The translations under genes and the position numbers were made by a program. Of a DNA stretch of 64,000 bases, positions 36,945-47,905 are shown piece after piece. Below the pieces are notes generated by a model. That model searched no databases, was not told where the DNA came from, and was given only the letters and a program-made list of their open reading frames with translations. The DNA comes from Dastarcus helophoroides. Taxonomy: Eukaryota; Arthropoda; Insecta; Coleoptera; Bothrideridae. The stretch lies in NCBI GenBank assembly GCA_028583605.1, contig CM053327.1, positions 31,031,126 to 31,095,125 on the forward strand. Direction: 5' to 3'. The stretch's first letter is position 1. Every line of letters starts with the position of its first letter.

Positions 36945-37190
36945 TTTGAAGTGAAAACTTCTTTAGGCGCTTTAAGCGACTTTTGATAGGGAAAAAATTA
37001 ATAGTGTCGTGTTACCCTCAAGCTAATTTGCGTAGGCAACATACTCCAATGTTTACAGTTTATGTACCTGTGAATAAAATCCTCAATATAATTTAAAAAA
37101 CGCGAGATCAGCCGCGAGGTTTGTACTCGGACCCCGCCACGCACAAAGCAGACATTCTAGACCACTGCACCAATCCAGCTTACGTTCTTG
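36945..37190 (-). mobile_element. tRNA-derived SINE, copy 2
   Basis: Minus-strand head with A-box-like TGGTGCAGTGG and B-box-like GGTCCGAGTACAAACC. The body and tail (CGCCTAAAGAAGTTTTCACT) match copy 1 at 15.0 kb. The heads differ more than the tails. Confidence 0.72.
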
Positions 37191-37234
37191 AAAGCTAAAC
37201 TGGCCTGATAATCTAACCCTACCCCTGAAGTTAA

Positions 37235-37410
37235 ATTTAATATGCGAAAATGTGTACATTATAATTGTTTAAATTGTGTTTTAATTTGATTAGTAATATT
37301 CCTATTTTCTATATAAGCAAAAGCCGACTATATCGAAAAAGAAGAAAGGCTGGCCAATTTCGGGCAGGGGTCGATTCGAAAGACGGCATGCGGCGTGCAA
37401 GAATAAAATA
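37235..37410 (+). repeat. Dispersed repeat, copy 2
   Basis: Counterpart of 11955-12140. A GGGTCGATTCGAAAG stretch at about 37367 looks tRNA B-box-like, so this could be another SINE. It ends just before the mariner insertion. Confidence 0.55.
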
Positions 37411-37495
37411 AAAATCAAGACAGGATAATAAAAACGCTTTACACGTACATAATCTCGCCTGCGTATTATGAATGACAGAGTGACACAAAGAACTA

Positions 37496-38766
37496 TTGGG
37501 TTGGCAAGAAAGTAATTTCGGTTTTGTGGTATGAAAAAAAAATCTTTAATACAAAGAATAGACTTTAATCAATTATATATTTTCCAATTTGTTCAGTGAT
37601 TTTTTCCCATCTTTCCTGCAGCTTCATGATTCCGCGCTCATAGAATTTCTGATCCTTCTCAGAAAAAAACTAAACCAAGTGCGATTTAAGGTGATCATCA
37701 TTTGAGAAATTTTTACCATAAATAGAGTTCTGCAACTACAAAATAAATAGTGATCAGACGCTGCTAGGTCAGGGCTGTATGAAGGATGCGACATCGCTTC
37801 CCAACCAAGCTCCAATAATTTCCCACGAGTTACCAAAGATGTGTGATTCCTAGCATTAATGGTAGAACACAATTCCTTTCCGATTTGCCAATTCTGGCCT
37901 GTTTTCTTTGTTTGCTTCATCCAGTTTCATTAGTTGTTGGCAGTATACATCTGAATTGATTGTCTGGTTCCTTGGAAGCAGCTCAGAATAAACAACACCC
38001 TTATAATCCCACCAAATCGACAGCATAATCTTTTTTTGATACAATTCAGCTTTTAATGTGGTTTGTGTTGGTTCATCGTGCTTGGACCATGATCGTTTTC
38101 GAATGATGTTGCTGTAGGTGACCCATTTTTCATCACCAGTAATGATTCTTTTCAAGTGCAGTTTCACTGGGCTAAGATGCGTATCGCAAATATTGATTCG
38201 TTGTGTCAAATGAATATCTTTCAATTTATGCGGAAGCCAAATATCGAGATTTTTAACGAGTCCAAGATATTTTAAGTGATTCTTAATGGTTGTGTGTGAT
38301 ACATTTAACCTCACCAAAATTTCTCGAATAGTTATAGGATGATCGTCTTTAATAATGACATTAATTTGATTATTATCAACTTCAGTAGGTCGACCAGAAC
38401 GTTGGTCATCTTTGAGTGAAAAATCTCCAGATCTCTTAAACCAATTCTGATAGGTGCGTGCTGTTATTCAGTCAATCACCACCATAAACTTCACATGTTT
38501 TTTTTTGAGCCTCTGCAGCTTTCCGTCCTTTAAGGAAATAAAAAAGTAAAATATGCGGAAAATGTTCGTTTTTGCACTCCATGTTAAAACTGATCCTTAA
38601 CTATCAGCTATAAATAAAATCTCTCACCACGTGCTTTAAAATGAACCTCGATCTGTCTGATATCAAATGTTAAAACTTAAAGAACATTACCCAGAGAATT
38701 TATTCAAAAAAATTTAAATAACGCTGCCAATGTGAAAAAAACGAAATTACTTTCTTGCCAACCCAA
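37496..38766 (-). mobile_element. Complete mariner element, 1271 bp, TA duplication
   Basis: Both ends carry the same inverted repeat, starting TTGGGTTGGCAAGAAAGTAA and matching for 25 bp before the first mismatch. TA dinucleotides flank both sides (37494-37495 and 38767-38768), as expected for Tc1/mariner insertion. The terminal repeat resembles the mellifera/cecropia mariner subfamilies. The interior holds one transposase pseudogene on the minus strand. Confidence 0.95.
37565..38582 (-). pseudogene. Mariner transposase, broken
   Basis: Reads from ATG at 38582 to a stop at 37567-37565, close to the usual mariner length of about 345 codons. The N terminus is HTH-like and is broken by stops and a frameshift around 38400-38480. 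The middle part, 38317-37856, is open and holds the first catalytic Asp (ITGDEKW). A small deletion at about 37857 shifts the frame in the HDNARxH motif and removes the second catalytic Asp. The third Asp is present in YSPDLAASDHYLF, giving the mariner D..D34D arrangement. A second frameshift near the end separates the C terminus (KLQERWEKI). The enzyme cannot be active. Confidence 0.92.
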
Positions 38767-38768
38767 TA

Positions 38769-39788
38769 GTAACATTTGACGCAGCGTGTAGCGACGCTGT
38801 TATATTCTTAAATAACATTTTTTTTAAATCTTCATTATATATTTTGATTTGAGATTTAATTTACCGCAATCGTTATAAACTTAAGAGAGGTCGCTCAAGT
38901 AATTCATGCGGAAAAACGTATTTGTAATTTTCTCCAAATATCAAGAGAGCTCGCCTTTAAGCTCTTTATTATTCTGTCGCTGAGAAGGCAGCGTAAATGT
39001 AGATACCTGCACAATTATACATATTTGGTTTATTAAAGTACATGTGAGTATATGCAAATTGGAAACATTAACATAGTTCACTCTTCACTTAAATATTCCT
39101 TTGTTACGAGGAACCTTTACAAAACTCATCGTTTGAAATGCAAATGTAGTAATACTTCACAGGTTAATGCAATGTATATAGAAGATGGTTAGAAATTCAA
39201 CCTAGTAATGTTGCATATGGCCATTGTTGAGGGTGCGTCATTTCTGTGATTCTATTTGCGACTAATGCCTTAGGGTGATTCCTTTGTTTCGCGCAGTTAA
39301 AACCTCTCATATTTGTCATGGCGTAAGTGCTGCTATTTTCCGTAGCTTGTCAAATTCAATCTTTCCTACTCTTTAAATCAATACACCTGTGCATAGAGAT
39401 TAATGAACATAAAAAAACCTAATAATATAGATTACTAGGTTCAAAGAAAAGTTATAGAGAAAAACAAAAAGCACATTAAGATTCCAAAGTTCTGATTTTC
39501 GTATCTTGAATTCAAAATTTGTTAACGTCAGTAATTTTTTAGTAATTGTAAGAGAATAATTGTGCAAACATTTCGCCAAAGGTTTGTTTACCTTTGAAAA
39601 GATCCACGAGTTGGATAATTTTTCCACTGATCAAATTTTTATCCGTGAAACCTCCGATAAACTTTTAGTGAAATTTAGACTCGACATCTGCGGACGAGTC
39701 ACTCACTTTACAGCAACGTTCTCGCACCTTCGGTTAAAGGAATTCATTTACGTCGCGATTTCTATCTCATCAGTTCGTTACAATATTC
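38769..39788. other. Intergenic right of mariner
   Basis: No repeats or coding domains recognised. Confidence 0.4.
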
Positions 39789-39890
39789 TATCTCTCTGAA
39801 GATGATAGCTTGGCTATCGAATGGCGTTAGAGCAACCTTTGTTGTCTTTTAATCTTTCTTGGTTTCAGGGGATAAGATTTGTTTTTCAAT
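39789..39890 (-). mobile_element. Foldback element copy 13, right arm only
   Basis: TATCTCTCTGAAGATGATAG to GATTTGTTTTTCAATTTT. No left arm nearby. Confidence 0.82.
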
Positions 39891-40569
39891 TTTGCAATAT
39901 TTTAGGTATTATAAAATTATATTTAAGCATATCCTCTGATTAAAATCATATTATGTCGTCGAATAGCCTTTATAAACTTCATCGCATTGCGGTGTTTATT
40001 CTGGGAATAACTTCCTATCATGCAGAGAATAACTTATCTTTCCCTATGGTTTTGAATCATCCTCTTGTCGGTTGATATCTATGTTCCTATCGGCAACGAG
40101 ATTAAAGGTATTATATATCTAATACGAGAAAAGGACTTCAAAAAGAAACATCACAAAACTGTGGTCTTTCACCGCCAAAGATGCATCATATGTAATGAAA
40201 CCTGGAATATCGATATTCACTCTCACTGACCCTTTTAGATTATATGATATCTCTCTTCATTCGCCACGTTATTTAATGTCGGTTTATTAAAATTTACATG
40301 CATTTGGTGTTCTCGTAGGAATAAGGGCAATCAACATTGAATGTGGTTTTTACTCAAAAGCACCGGTCCGTTATAAAGTGGAGAATATAAATTTGTCTGT
40401 TGGTATTACCTTCATTTGGAAGATTAGTAGCAGGGAAGCTATTTCATTGCCAAAACATGAGTTCAGTTCGATGCGATGGATACATACCAGGTTTTATCTA
40501 CAAATAGAAGATATTTTACGTAAAGATACATTACGAATCATTAACTCATAATATTATCTATGTTATGCG
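39891..40569. other. Intergenic left of the 100-bp array
   Basis: Nothing recognised. It may include the 5' part of the element carrying the 100-bp array. Confidence 0.4.
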
Positions 40570-41086
40570 ACTACAATTGTGGTTATAAATAGGCAGATAA
40601 CTTCTCTATGAAAATTATCGTCTAAAATTATCAGTCTAAAGTTTAAAGAGTTTAAGATCTGTCATCCATTACAACTGTGGTTACAACTAGACAGGTAATT
40701 TCTCTATAAAAAATTATTGTCTAAAATTTTCAGTCTATAGTTTGAAGAGTTTAATATCGTTTCATCCATCACAACTGTGGTTATAAATAGATAAGTAGCT
40801 TCTATAAGAAAAATTATTGTCGAAAATTTTCAGTCTATAGTTTGAAGCGTTTAATATCGTTTCATCTATCTCAATTGAAGTTATAAATACACAGGTAATT
40901 TCACTATGAAAATTATCGTCTAAAATTATCAGTCTAAAGTTTGCAGAGTTTAAGATCGTGTCATCCATCAGAACTGTGGTTATAGATAGGTAATTTCTCT
41001 ATGAAAAATTATTGTCTAAAATTTTCAGTCTAAAGTTTGAAGAGTTTAATATCATTTCATCCATCACAACTGTGGTTATAAATCGT
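40570..41086. repeat. 100-bp tandem repeat, five units plus a partial
   Basis: Same unit as at 33.7 kb, with units joined at GTTTGAAGAGTTTAATATC-type junctions near 40650, 40750, 40850, 40950 and 41045. Units alternate between a TTATTGTC and a TTATCGTC form, which suggests two-unit amplification. Confidence 0.93.
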
Positions 41087-41190
41087 CATGTTTTTGAACA
41101 AATCTGGCCACTAATTAAACCAAATCATTTTATATTAATTTGTAATTTGAAAGAGTGTAACAGTTAATGTTTTCTCATGTTCAGGGCTTA
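41087..41190 (+). repeat. Flank of the 100-bp array, copy 2
   Basis: Matches 34028-34145 with small deletions. It ends near TTCAGGGCTT. Confidence 0.83.
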
Positions 41191-41305
41191 AGGTGGTGAT
41201 ACATTACTTGCTTATCTTCAGGACTTGTGGTGATCGGTTATTGTCTACTCTTCTTCAGAATTTACTGGATCTACTAGATGCTTACCAAGTAACTTATTGC
41301 AAACT

Positions 41306-41700
41306 GTGCTACGCTGGAGTTAGAGTTTAGCCCCAAAACACACTTTAGCTCTTTTGGATTCAATTCAAAGAAGAGCGATTCGCCTAATTGATGACGAGAG
41401 TACTATCAAGTACTATCACAAAGATGCTCGCCGGAATTAATGGGATTGATCCTCCCAAGAGCCAGATTCTCGAGGCATACAAGACAGTTAGAGACAGCAA
41501 ATTCCTGTGCTGTCCAGCTTGACACAGTGAGGAGTTCTGTCTACGGAGACTCATTTTTCTATAGAACTTCTAAGCTATGGAACTCGTTACCTATCCTTGT
41601 TTAAGAAGGTTCATCGCCATCTATCCTTGTTTTCGCATTCTACTCGCAGTGCTTTGAAGGCATAATGGGGTTACCCTTTACGAGTGGATTAAATTAAGAA
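41306..41700 (+). pseudogene. LINE 3' fragment with internal deletions
   Basis: Only the C-terminal coding part and the 3' end of the same LINE remain. Two segments are missing: one after GATGACGAGAGTAC (about 41402) and one after CTCGTTACC (about 41590). The 3' end reads GGATTAAATTAAGAAAA. Confidence 0.85.
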
Positions 41701-41859
41701 AACGCAGAATTTTGAGCCAAGATGTTCTCTCGGTATGATTTATGCTCTTCCAGCAAGTGCTTTTTCCAAATTTTCCACATTGGAGTTTGCGTAGGCAATT
41801 TTTTTAGACTTTGGGACTATTTTTAACTATTGTCATTCTACCAAACCCAAAAGAAAATA

Positions 41860-42905
41860 AAACATAACTTGATAATAAATGATCGGAAAGAAGAGTGTCC
41901 CCAACTTTCACAAACTCTACCAGATAGAAATACCGAAAAGGGAAGTGCAGTTACTAGAACCAGATAGAGAGAGTGGATCAGTCTGGTTCACAGATAGATC
42001 CAAAACAAACATAAGTACTGGTGAGGGAATAACCGACAAAGAACCAGGTAATGAATTTTACATAAACCTGGGATCTTTGGCAACCGTATTTCAGGCAGAA
42101 GTTACTGCAATTACAGGCTGCTCTGAAGCAATGATTAGGAGGTTTTATGAAAACAAAAGAATCCTGATCTATAGCAACACTAAATGCGCTGAGAGCTTAT
42201 GAAATAAACTCCAGAACGGTCAAAGATTGTGTTGATAAGCTAAGCAACTTGGCACAGCCAATTTATACTTCGATGGGTTAAGGTCCATTGGGGAATTGAA
42301 GGAAATGAAAGAGCAAACCTTCTAGGCAAAAGGGGAGCCGAGTTTCTTCTGGTAGGGCCGGAAGCTAATTGTATGCTTGCTTACAGAGCGGCTTAAGTGG
42401 TAATAAAGAAACTACTAAGGAAAGGACACAGTACTCCCTTGAGGAGTGTCAATGGTCTGAGGCAGTCGGGGATGTTTATTGACGGACCATCAGAAAAGAG
42501 AGCCAGAGAACTATTACAGTTAAAAAAAAGAAACTACTAAGGAAAGAACACAGCACTTACTGGAGAGGTGTCAATGATCTGAGACAATCGCGGATGTTCA
42601 TTGAAGGATCACCAGAAAAGGGAGCCAGAGAACTATTACAGTTAAGTAAAAATCAGCTCAGGTGGACAGTTGGACTATTTACGGGATACTGTGCCCTAAT
42701 GAAATATCTTACAACAATTGACGTAAAAGAAAATTCTACTTGTAGAATATGTGGAGAGGAAGAAGAAACTCATTTACACATATTATGTGAATGCCCGGTT
42801 ATGGCAAGGGATAGACATTCCAGCTTTGTAAATGCTCTTGACTGAACCAAAGACAATAGTGAAAAAACCCATAAAGGAGGTTCTGGAATTTTTCAAAAGA
42901 ATGAG
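41860..42905 (+). pseudogene. Second LINE: RNase H and C-terminal zinc-knuckle fragment
   Basis: A different non-LTR element, of the RNase H-bearing kind (R1/LOA/I group). The frame 41879-42202 shows VWFTDRSKT (first catalytic Asp) and FQAEVTAI (Glu), but the third position reads YSNTK, where Asp is usual. After frameshifts, WGIEGNERANLLGKRGA follows (GNExAD motif with Asp changed to Asn). The frame 42594-42845 holds the C-terminal CRICGEEEETHLHILCECP zinc knuckle. A 122-bp tandem duplication lies inside (42408-42650). It abuts the 41.3-kb LINE fragment. Confidence 0.85.
42408..42650 (+). repeat. Tandem duplication, about 122-bp period
   Basis: GAAACTACTAAGGAAAG starts at 42408 and again at 42530, and both copies run through CAGAGAACTATTACAGTTA. 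It duplicates coding sequence of the RNase H-type LINE and adds to its disruption. Confidence 0.9.
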
Positions 42906-44297
42906 CCTATTATGGTGGGCACAATAAGCGTAAGCTGTCTGCAGTGATACCGACCCCTTAAGAAATAGTAATAAGAATAATAAATGAATAGCTCTGGTTT
43001 ACGATAGATATTCACTTCGTAAGCGAGACGTAAGCGATAATCGCTAGAGTGTTACCACTACTAGATTTTTAGCATAGTGTTTGCGTGGATACAATATAAA
43101 TCCCCAAGCTCCTTTACAGTAAATGGAGCTCACAAACCGCACTGCTTATTCAAAAAGATGGATGGAGCCTTAGCCAAAGTGGCGAAAGGCACCTAGAAAG
43201 AGCATTGCTATATTGAAATTACTTCAAGATGTTTCCCTAACGCGTGGAATGAAGCATCGAAATTCCATGAGATGTATAATTTCAAATTTCTATTATGCAA
43301 AAAAGGCACCGCTGGTAATCCTCATATATTACTATTTCATTCACAATATCAACCTACATAATATATTACTTTCTTATCAAAATCTACCGAGAGGTTTGGC
43401 AGCAATAAATTAAATCTCTTGGAAAATATTTCACCTATACATCCATCAAAAATCGTAAGTTTGACAGTGAATATCTCAGCCACGGGTCTTTTAATTTTGC
43501 AGATGTATGGGTAACACCGTTGGTAACATTTAATAGAAATTTAAACAAATCTAAAAGCAATTGAGGGAACTAGCCTAATTAACATTAAATTTATGAGTAT
43601 TTCGCTTAATTTCAAAATCGAAATTTCCGAATATTAGCCTTTGATGAAATGCGCGCTTCGAACTTAATAATTGCTCTCCGTTCGTATTTATTAAAAGGGT
43701 TTGTGTATCTTTCATTATTGGCCATGCACGTTATTGAATACGAAGCAAGTCAACAGGGAAAAGAACATAATATACGTAGAAGCCGACATATGGTTAGTGA
43801 CCGCGGCACAAAGAAAATTAATTCAAAGGTTGCCATAGTGTCATTATAAAAGGTAAAGGGTTGAAGTGAAGCAATATCATTTGTAACCCCTAAACTGGTC
43901 CAGGGATTTCACTTTTTTTTAAATTGATTCGCGCTCCGCATCACAGGTAACCAAGAACAACTACATACGAAATACGTAGTATATTACACCGAATATCGTC
44001 GTAATATTTTGTATTATTTAATATTAATTACTAGTATGTCAAATGATCTGAAAATAGATTTTACTTTAACATCGGAGTTTGCCCAAGTGTAACCTATATA
44101 ACCACCTCATACAAATTAGCTCCTTAACAGTGAATGATACAATAATGCGTAGACGAATAGGTTTGAACAGAGTTTGAGAACTAAAGACCGGTTTCGATCT
44201 CTATTATAATATATAGGTTATTTTGCAATATCATTGATTGTCACTCGCAAACCATGTTTCGATTCTAAGCCGTCAAAATAATTTTTTTTCTATACAT
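42906..44297. other. Intergenic, nothing recognised
   Basis: Short frames at 43213-43413 and 43649-43849 have no recognised domains. Confidence 0.4.
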
Positions 44298-44426
44298 TTT
44301 AATGGAATGGACTGGTCCTTGGTTAACTTCAAAAATTGAAATACAAATCTCTCTGAAAATGATAGCTTGACTATCGAAACGCGTTAGAGCAACCTCTGTT
44401 TTGTTTTTTAATCTTTCTTGGTTTCA
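44298..44426. mobile_element. Foldback element copy 14, deleted form
   Basis: The left arm ends abruptly at GAAATACAAATC and is fused to TCTCTGAAAATGATAGC of the right arm. The same junction occurs in copy 15. Outer right end absent. Confidence 0.85.
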
Positions 44427-44503
44427 CTGCTACGTTAATACTACCGAATGTAGAACGTGGCTTAAAGTTAAGTACGACATAGTATATGAGTTGTTTTTTT
44501 TAA

Positions 44504-45154
44504 GGGCGCCTTTACACTAGACACTTTGTTCCGTACGTTTCTCTCTGAGATAAGTGTCAGCTATCCGGGAGGTGCGTTTACACTAGACACTTTATTCCGT
44601 ACTCTCTCTATATTTTCTCTCCGACATAAGTGTCAGCTGTCCTGAGAGAAGCTATCTCCTCCCGGCTGTGTAGATAACTCTCAGATAGCTCCTCTCAAGA
44701 TAGTTGAGATTTATGTCAGAGAGAAATATACGGAATAAAGTGTCTAATCCAAACGCACGCTGAGAGAAGCTATGCGAGGCTTATCTACACAGCTAGGAGT
44801 AGAGCTTCTCTCAGGATAGTTGACACTTACGTCAGATATTTTATGTCAGAGAGAAATATACGAAATAAAGTGTCTAGTGTAAACACAATGTGAGAATTGA
44901 TTAGAAATTTCGTTTTAACTAAAACAAGTGCACAGCTGAGAGTTTCAGATAGCTTCTTTCAAGATAGTTGACACTAGACACTTTATTCCGTAATTTCCCC
45001 CTGAGATAAGTGTCAAATATCTGGAGAGAAACTGAGAGAAGTGTAATATATTTTGCGTCAGAGAGTATGAATAAAGTGTGTAGTCTAAACGCACCTTTAA
45101 TATGTTTTGTCAGAGAGAAATATATGGGATAAAGTGTCTTGTATGAACGCACCC
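44504..45154. mobile_element. TAA-flanked MITE (PIF/Harbinger-like) with nested ends
   Basis: The left end GGGCGCCTTTACACTAGACA and the inverted right end GGGTGCGTTCATACAAGACA are flanked by TAA at 44501-44503 and 45155-45157. TAA/TTA duplication and a GGG start fit PIF/Harbinger. Inside are further partial copies of the same end motif, in both orientations, near 44571, 44740, 44868, 44963 and 45070, together with many TCTCTC..GATAAGTGTCA segments. The element is thus a cluster of nested or inverted end sequences. It has no coding capacity. Confidence 0.75.
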
Positions 45155-45289
45155 TAAGGTCAGTGCAAATGCAAGGGAAAACTGATATTTCAGGAATTGC
45201 TGCTGTTATGATAAGGTGACCACAGAAGATATATTTCGGAAACCTACTACCTTTTAAAAACTAAAAAAGGCACTAATTATTGGGGTATA

Positions 45290-45480
45290 AACCGAAAACC
45301 GCCGCTTTTTTCTTACGATTTGAGGCTTTATTGTAAAAAACTCGTTACATACTCATTCTTCAAAATAATTTCCATCGTTAGTTACAACTTTTTTCCCATT
45401 TTTCTGGCAGCTTCTGAATTCCTCGGCGAAACATCTGTACTTCTTTTGACGCGATCCACGAATCGATCCAATCCTAAATC
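45290..45480 (-). pseudogene. Mariner-like transposase C-terminal remnant
   Basis: The minus strand reads MFRRGIQKLPEKWEK, then, after a one-base shift in an A run, VTNDGNYFEE and a stop. This is the typical end of a mariner-type transposase. It differs from the complete mariner at 37.5 kb, so it is another subfamily. No matching terminal repeats were identified. Confidence 0.6.
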
Positions 45481-46339
45481 CAAAAAAGCAGACAATAGAA
45501 TGAACTGTAAACAGTTTTTTTTTCAAATCTGCCCAATAATTTCCAAGTGGACAAATTGTCTGTTTCGATTAAAATGCATTATATTCTCGTTACTAATTTA
45601 ATTTAAAATATTTACCAATTCATTAATCTTTGGCCTTTATTCAGTCCCCAAATATGTCTGGCAAAATCATAATTTTATTTGATATTGATTGCGAAAAACA
45701 CGTGTGTCGTGATTTATGCGCTTTTGAAAATATGGGGTTTCGAACTCATAAATAGACCCTCCTGACAGATATTAATGTTGACGTTACACTAAACAAAGAA
45801 AAATTGCTTCAGAATAAAATGCCAGTTAGGAATTAAAAAAGTAAATTTAACATCATATTTCATATATAGGGCCTTAATTTGGAATAAACAACGGTCTGTT
45901 GTATCGCACGTTGTGTAGAAATGAGAGTACATTTATAAAGTAATTAAAAAAATGAGGCAGTCATGAGACTGCCGACAGAAGTGAAAACATAAAACTAAGA
46001 AGTAACAGTGTCTAAGTAGTTCGAATTCGCACTAGTCATAAATTGACTTACCTTTTTATATTTGCGGTTTAGATGCTTAATATTTATTGATAATGAAATA
46101 CGCTTACACACTTTACACTCTTTTTATTTATTGCACTTAATGTTCAACATCTTATTGGATATTGTCATACACATATCATTTCAGCAGCACAGACTTTTAA
46201 CATTTTATTTTGTAATACCAACCCAAAGGATAAAAATGTGAATTTTGTTAAAATAAATTAAAAAAAGTGAACAAATTTTGCAGCAAAGTTCGAAATTCCA
46301 GTTTTCGAATACCTATTTTCAAAATTTTACTTCTATCAG
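45481..46339. other. Intergenic, nothing recognised
   Basis: No domains seen. It would contain the next exons of the CLIP gene if its introns are short, but none was found. Confidence 0.4.
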
Positions 46340-46785
46340 TTAAATGACTTCTTCGCTTTTGTTATTCCCATTAATGAAGAGTCATGTAGGAAATTAGCCA
46401 AAAAGGGATTTTATTGAAGAGCTGCGAAAAAGTAACTCATTTAATTTAAATATAGGAGGAATTGTCAAATATGCAAATTAATGAAAAATGACACTAAATT
46501 TACTGAAATGAATATATTTTGTTCTTAAGTTAAGTGTACATTTCGATCTTCTGATAGAAGATCAGTTGCCTGAATTCTTTGCTTTTGTTCTTCCCATTAA
46601 TGAAAAACTATGTACGAAATTTGCCAGAAAGGGGTTTCATTGAAGAGCTGCGAAAAAGTAACTCCTTTAATTTAAATATAGGGGGAATTCTCAAATATGT
46701 AAATCAATCAAAAGTGGCCATAATTTTACTTAAATGAATATATTTTGTTCTTAAGTTAAGTGTATATTTCGAATAATATAAATAT
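46340..46785 (+). repeat. Tandem duplication, 226-bp period
   Basis: GAAGAGCTGCGAAAAAGTAA occurs at 46416 and 46642. Both units run from CTTTTGTT.TTCCCATTAATG to TTGTTCTTAAGTTAAGTGTA. It lies directly downstream of the CLIP exon. Confidence 0.9.
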
Positions 46786-46922
46786 AGAATTCAATATTTC
46801 GGAACTATCAATTGTCATCTGCAAACCGGTCTCCTAAAAAAAAATTATAAAATTCAAAATTTCGAATCTTGAGTGACCATTTAAACATTTTATGCTGAGG
46901 TATAAGTACGTTAAATACTCAC

Positions 46923-47151
46923 CCCACAAATGTATGTACTCAGTACTAGTGACTTCGGTCAAGGGGCAACAAACCCAAGGGAAATTGTTAACAATCTTAC
47001 ACTGCGACTTGATTAGATGAAGAATAACTGCAACTGATGGAGGCTCATCAAACTCATTGGACAACTTCCAAAGTGACGGGCACAACATCAATGTAACACA
47101 TATACCAGGTACATTTTTTGGTGTGGTGCAATGCTCTACAACAGTACTTTT
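46923..47151 (-). CDS. CLIP-domain exon of a serine protease or homologue
   Basis: The minus strand between acceptor ATTCAG (47153-47152) and donor GTGAGT (46922-46917) encodes 76 residues starting KSTVVEHC. All six CLIP cysteines are present with family spacing: C-x9-C-x5-C-x26-C-x9-CC. The last pair lies in FPWVCCPLT. CLIP domains are disulfide-knit regulatory modules N-terminal to the protease domain of insect immune and developmental proteases. The exon begins in phase 0 and ends in phase 1. The closest upstream partner is the signal exon at 55 kb, about 7.9 kb away. No minus-strand protease-domain exon (AAHC, GDSGGP) was found at lower coordinates, so the remaining exons lie beyond the left edge, were missed, or are lost. 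Confidence 0.78.
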
Positions 47152-47153
47152 CT

Positions 47154-47905
47154 GAATATTTAAAAACCAAGATTTTTATTATAAACTATTGGCTTGCATT
47201 TAATGGTTCAATGATCGACATACGATCCGCCCCGGGATTGCTGCTACATCAGAAGTAATATTCGTATAAAGTACGATCAAAAATTTGAATCAGTTTAGCA
47301 GAGACCGACCTGGATGAAACTACTCGTACAAATTTGAATATTAACTCAAAAGAAAATGGTAGGAAAATTCAGAAATCACCAAAATTCGAGACTTAAACAG
47401 AAATTTCGGTAAGCTGAAACTAATCATACAAATTTAAAGGCTAAAGACGAAATTTCAAAAACAAAAAAATATAGAACATTTAAAAATCATTAAAATTCAA
47501 GATTTAAATCGAGGTTTCTATTTTAAAGTTTCAAGTTTGGAATGAGGTGTACTTTTCAAATTTAAACTAAAAACTTTCAAATGAATTTACTGACTCAGAA
47601 TTTTAACTTTTTTATGTGTGAAAATTAACATTTTAAGTCACAGCAAAAATGTATAGAAACATGGTGGAATTTTTAATATCTCTTCTTGTATTTATCGTAT
47701 AGAGTAGCGCAGTTCAGGATTAATCGTGAAAATTTGGGAAAACAATTAAAAGGCCCTATGCATTAACCTGGCAAGTTCACTTGATTAAAATGTTCAGGAA
47801 ACGAAAAAAAAACTGTTAGCATGAAGAACAAAATGTTGGATAATATTTTTGTTCATGTCAAGTTGTGAAAGTGAACACAGGTAAACGGTACTTATGTTTT
47901 TAAGA
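47154..47905. other. Probable intron of the CLIP gene
   Basis: Between the CLIP exon and the LINE. An inverse copy of the transposon end motif (AACCTGGCAAGT) is near 47770. Confidence 0.4.

Noticed and set aside
37119..37177. Candidate functional tRNA gene
   Set aside because: A- and B-box-like sequences exist but the cloverleaf does not close and a SINE body follows.
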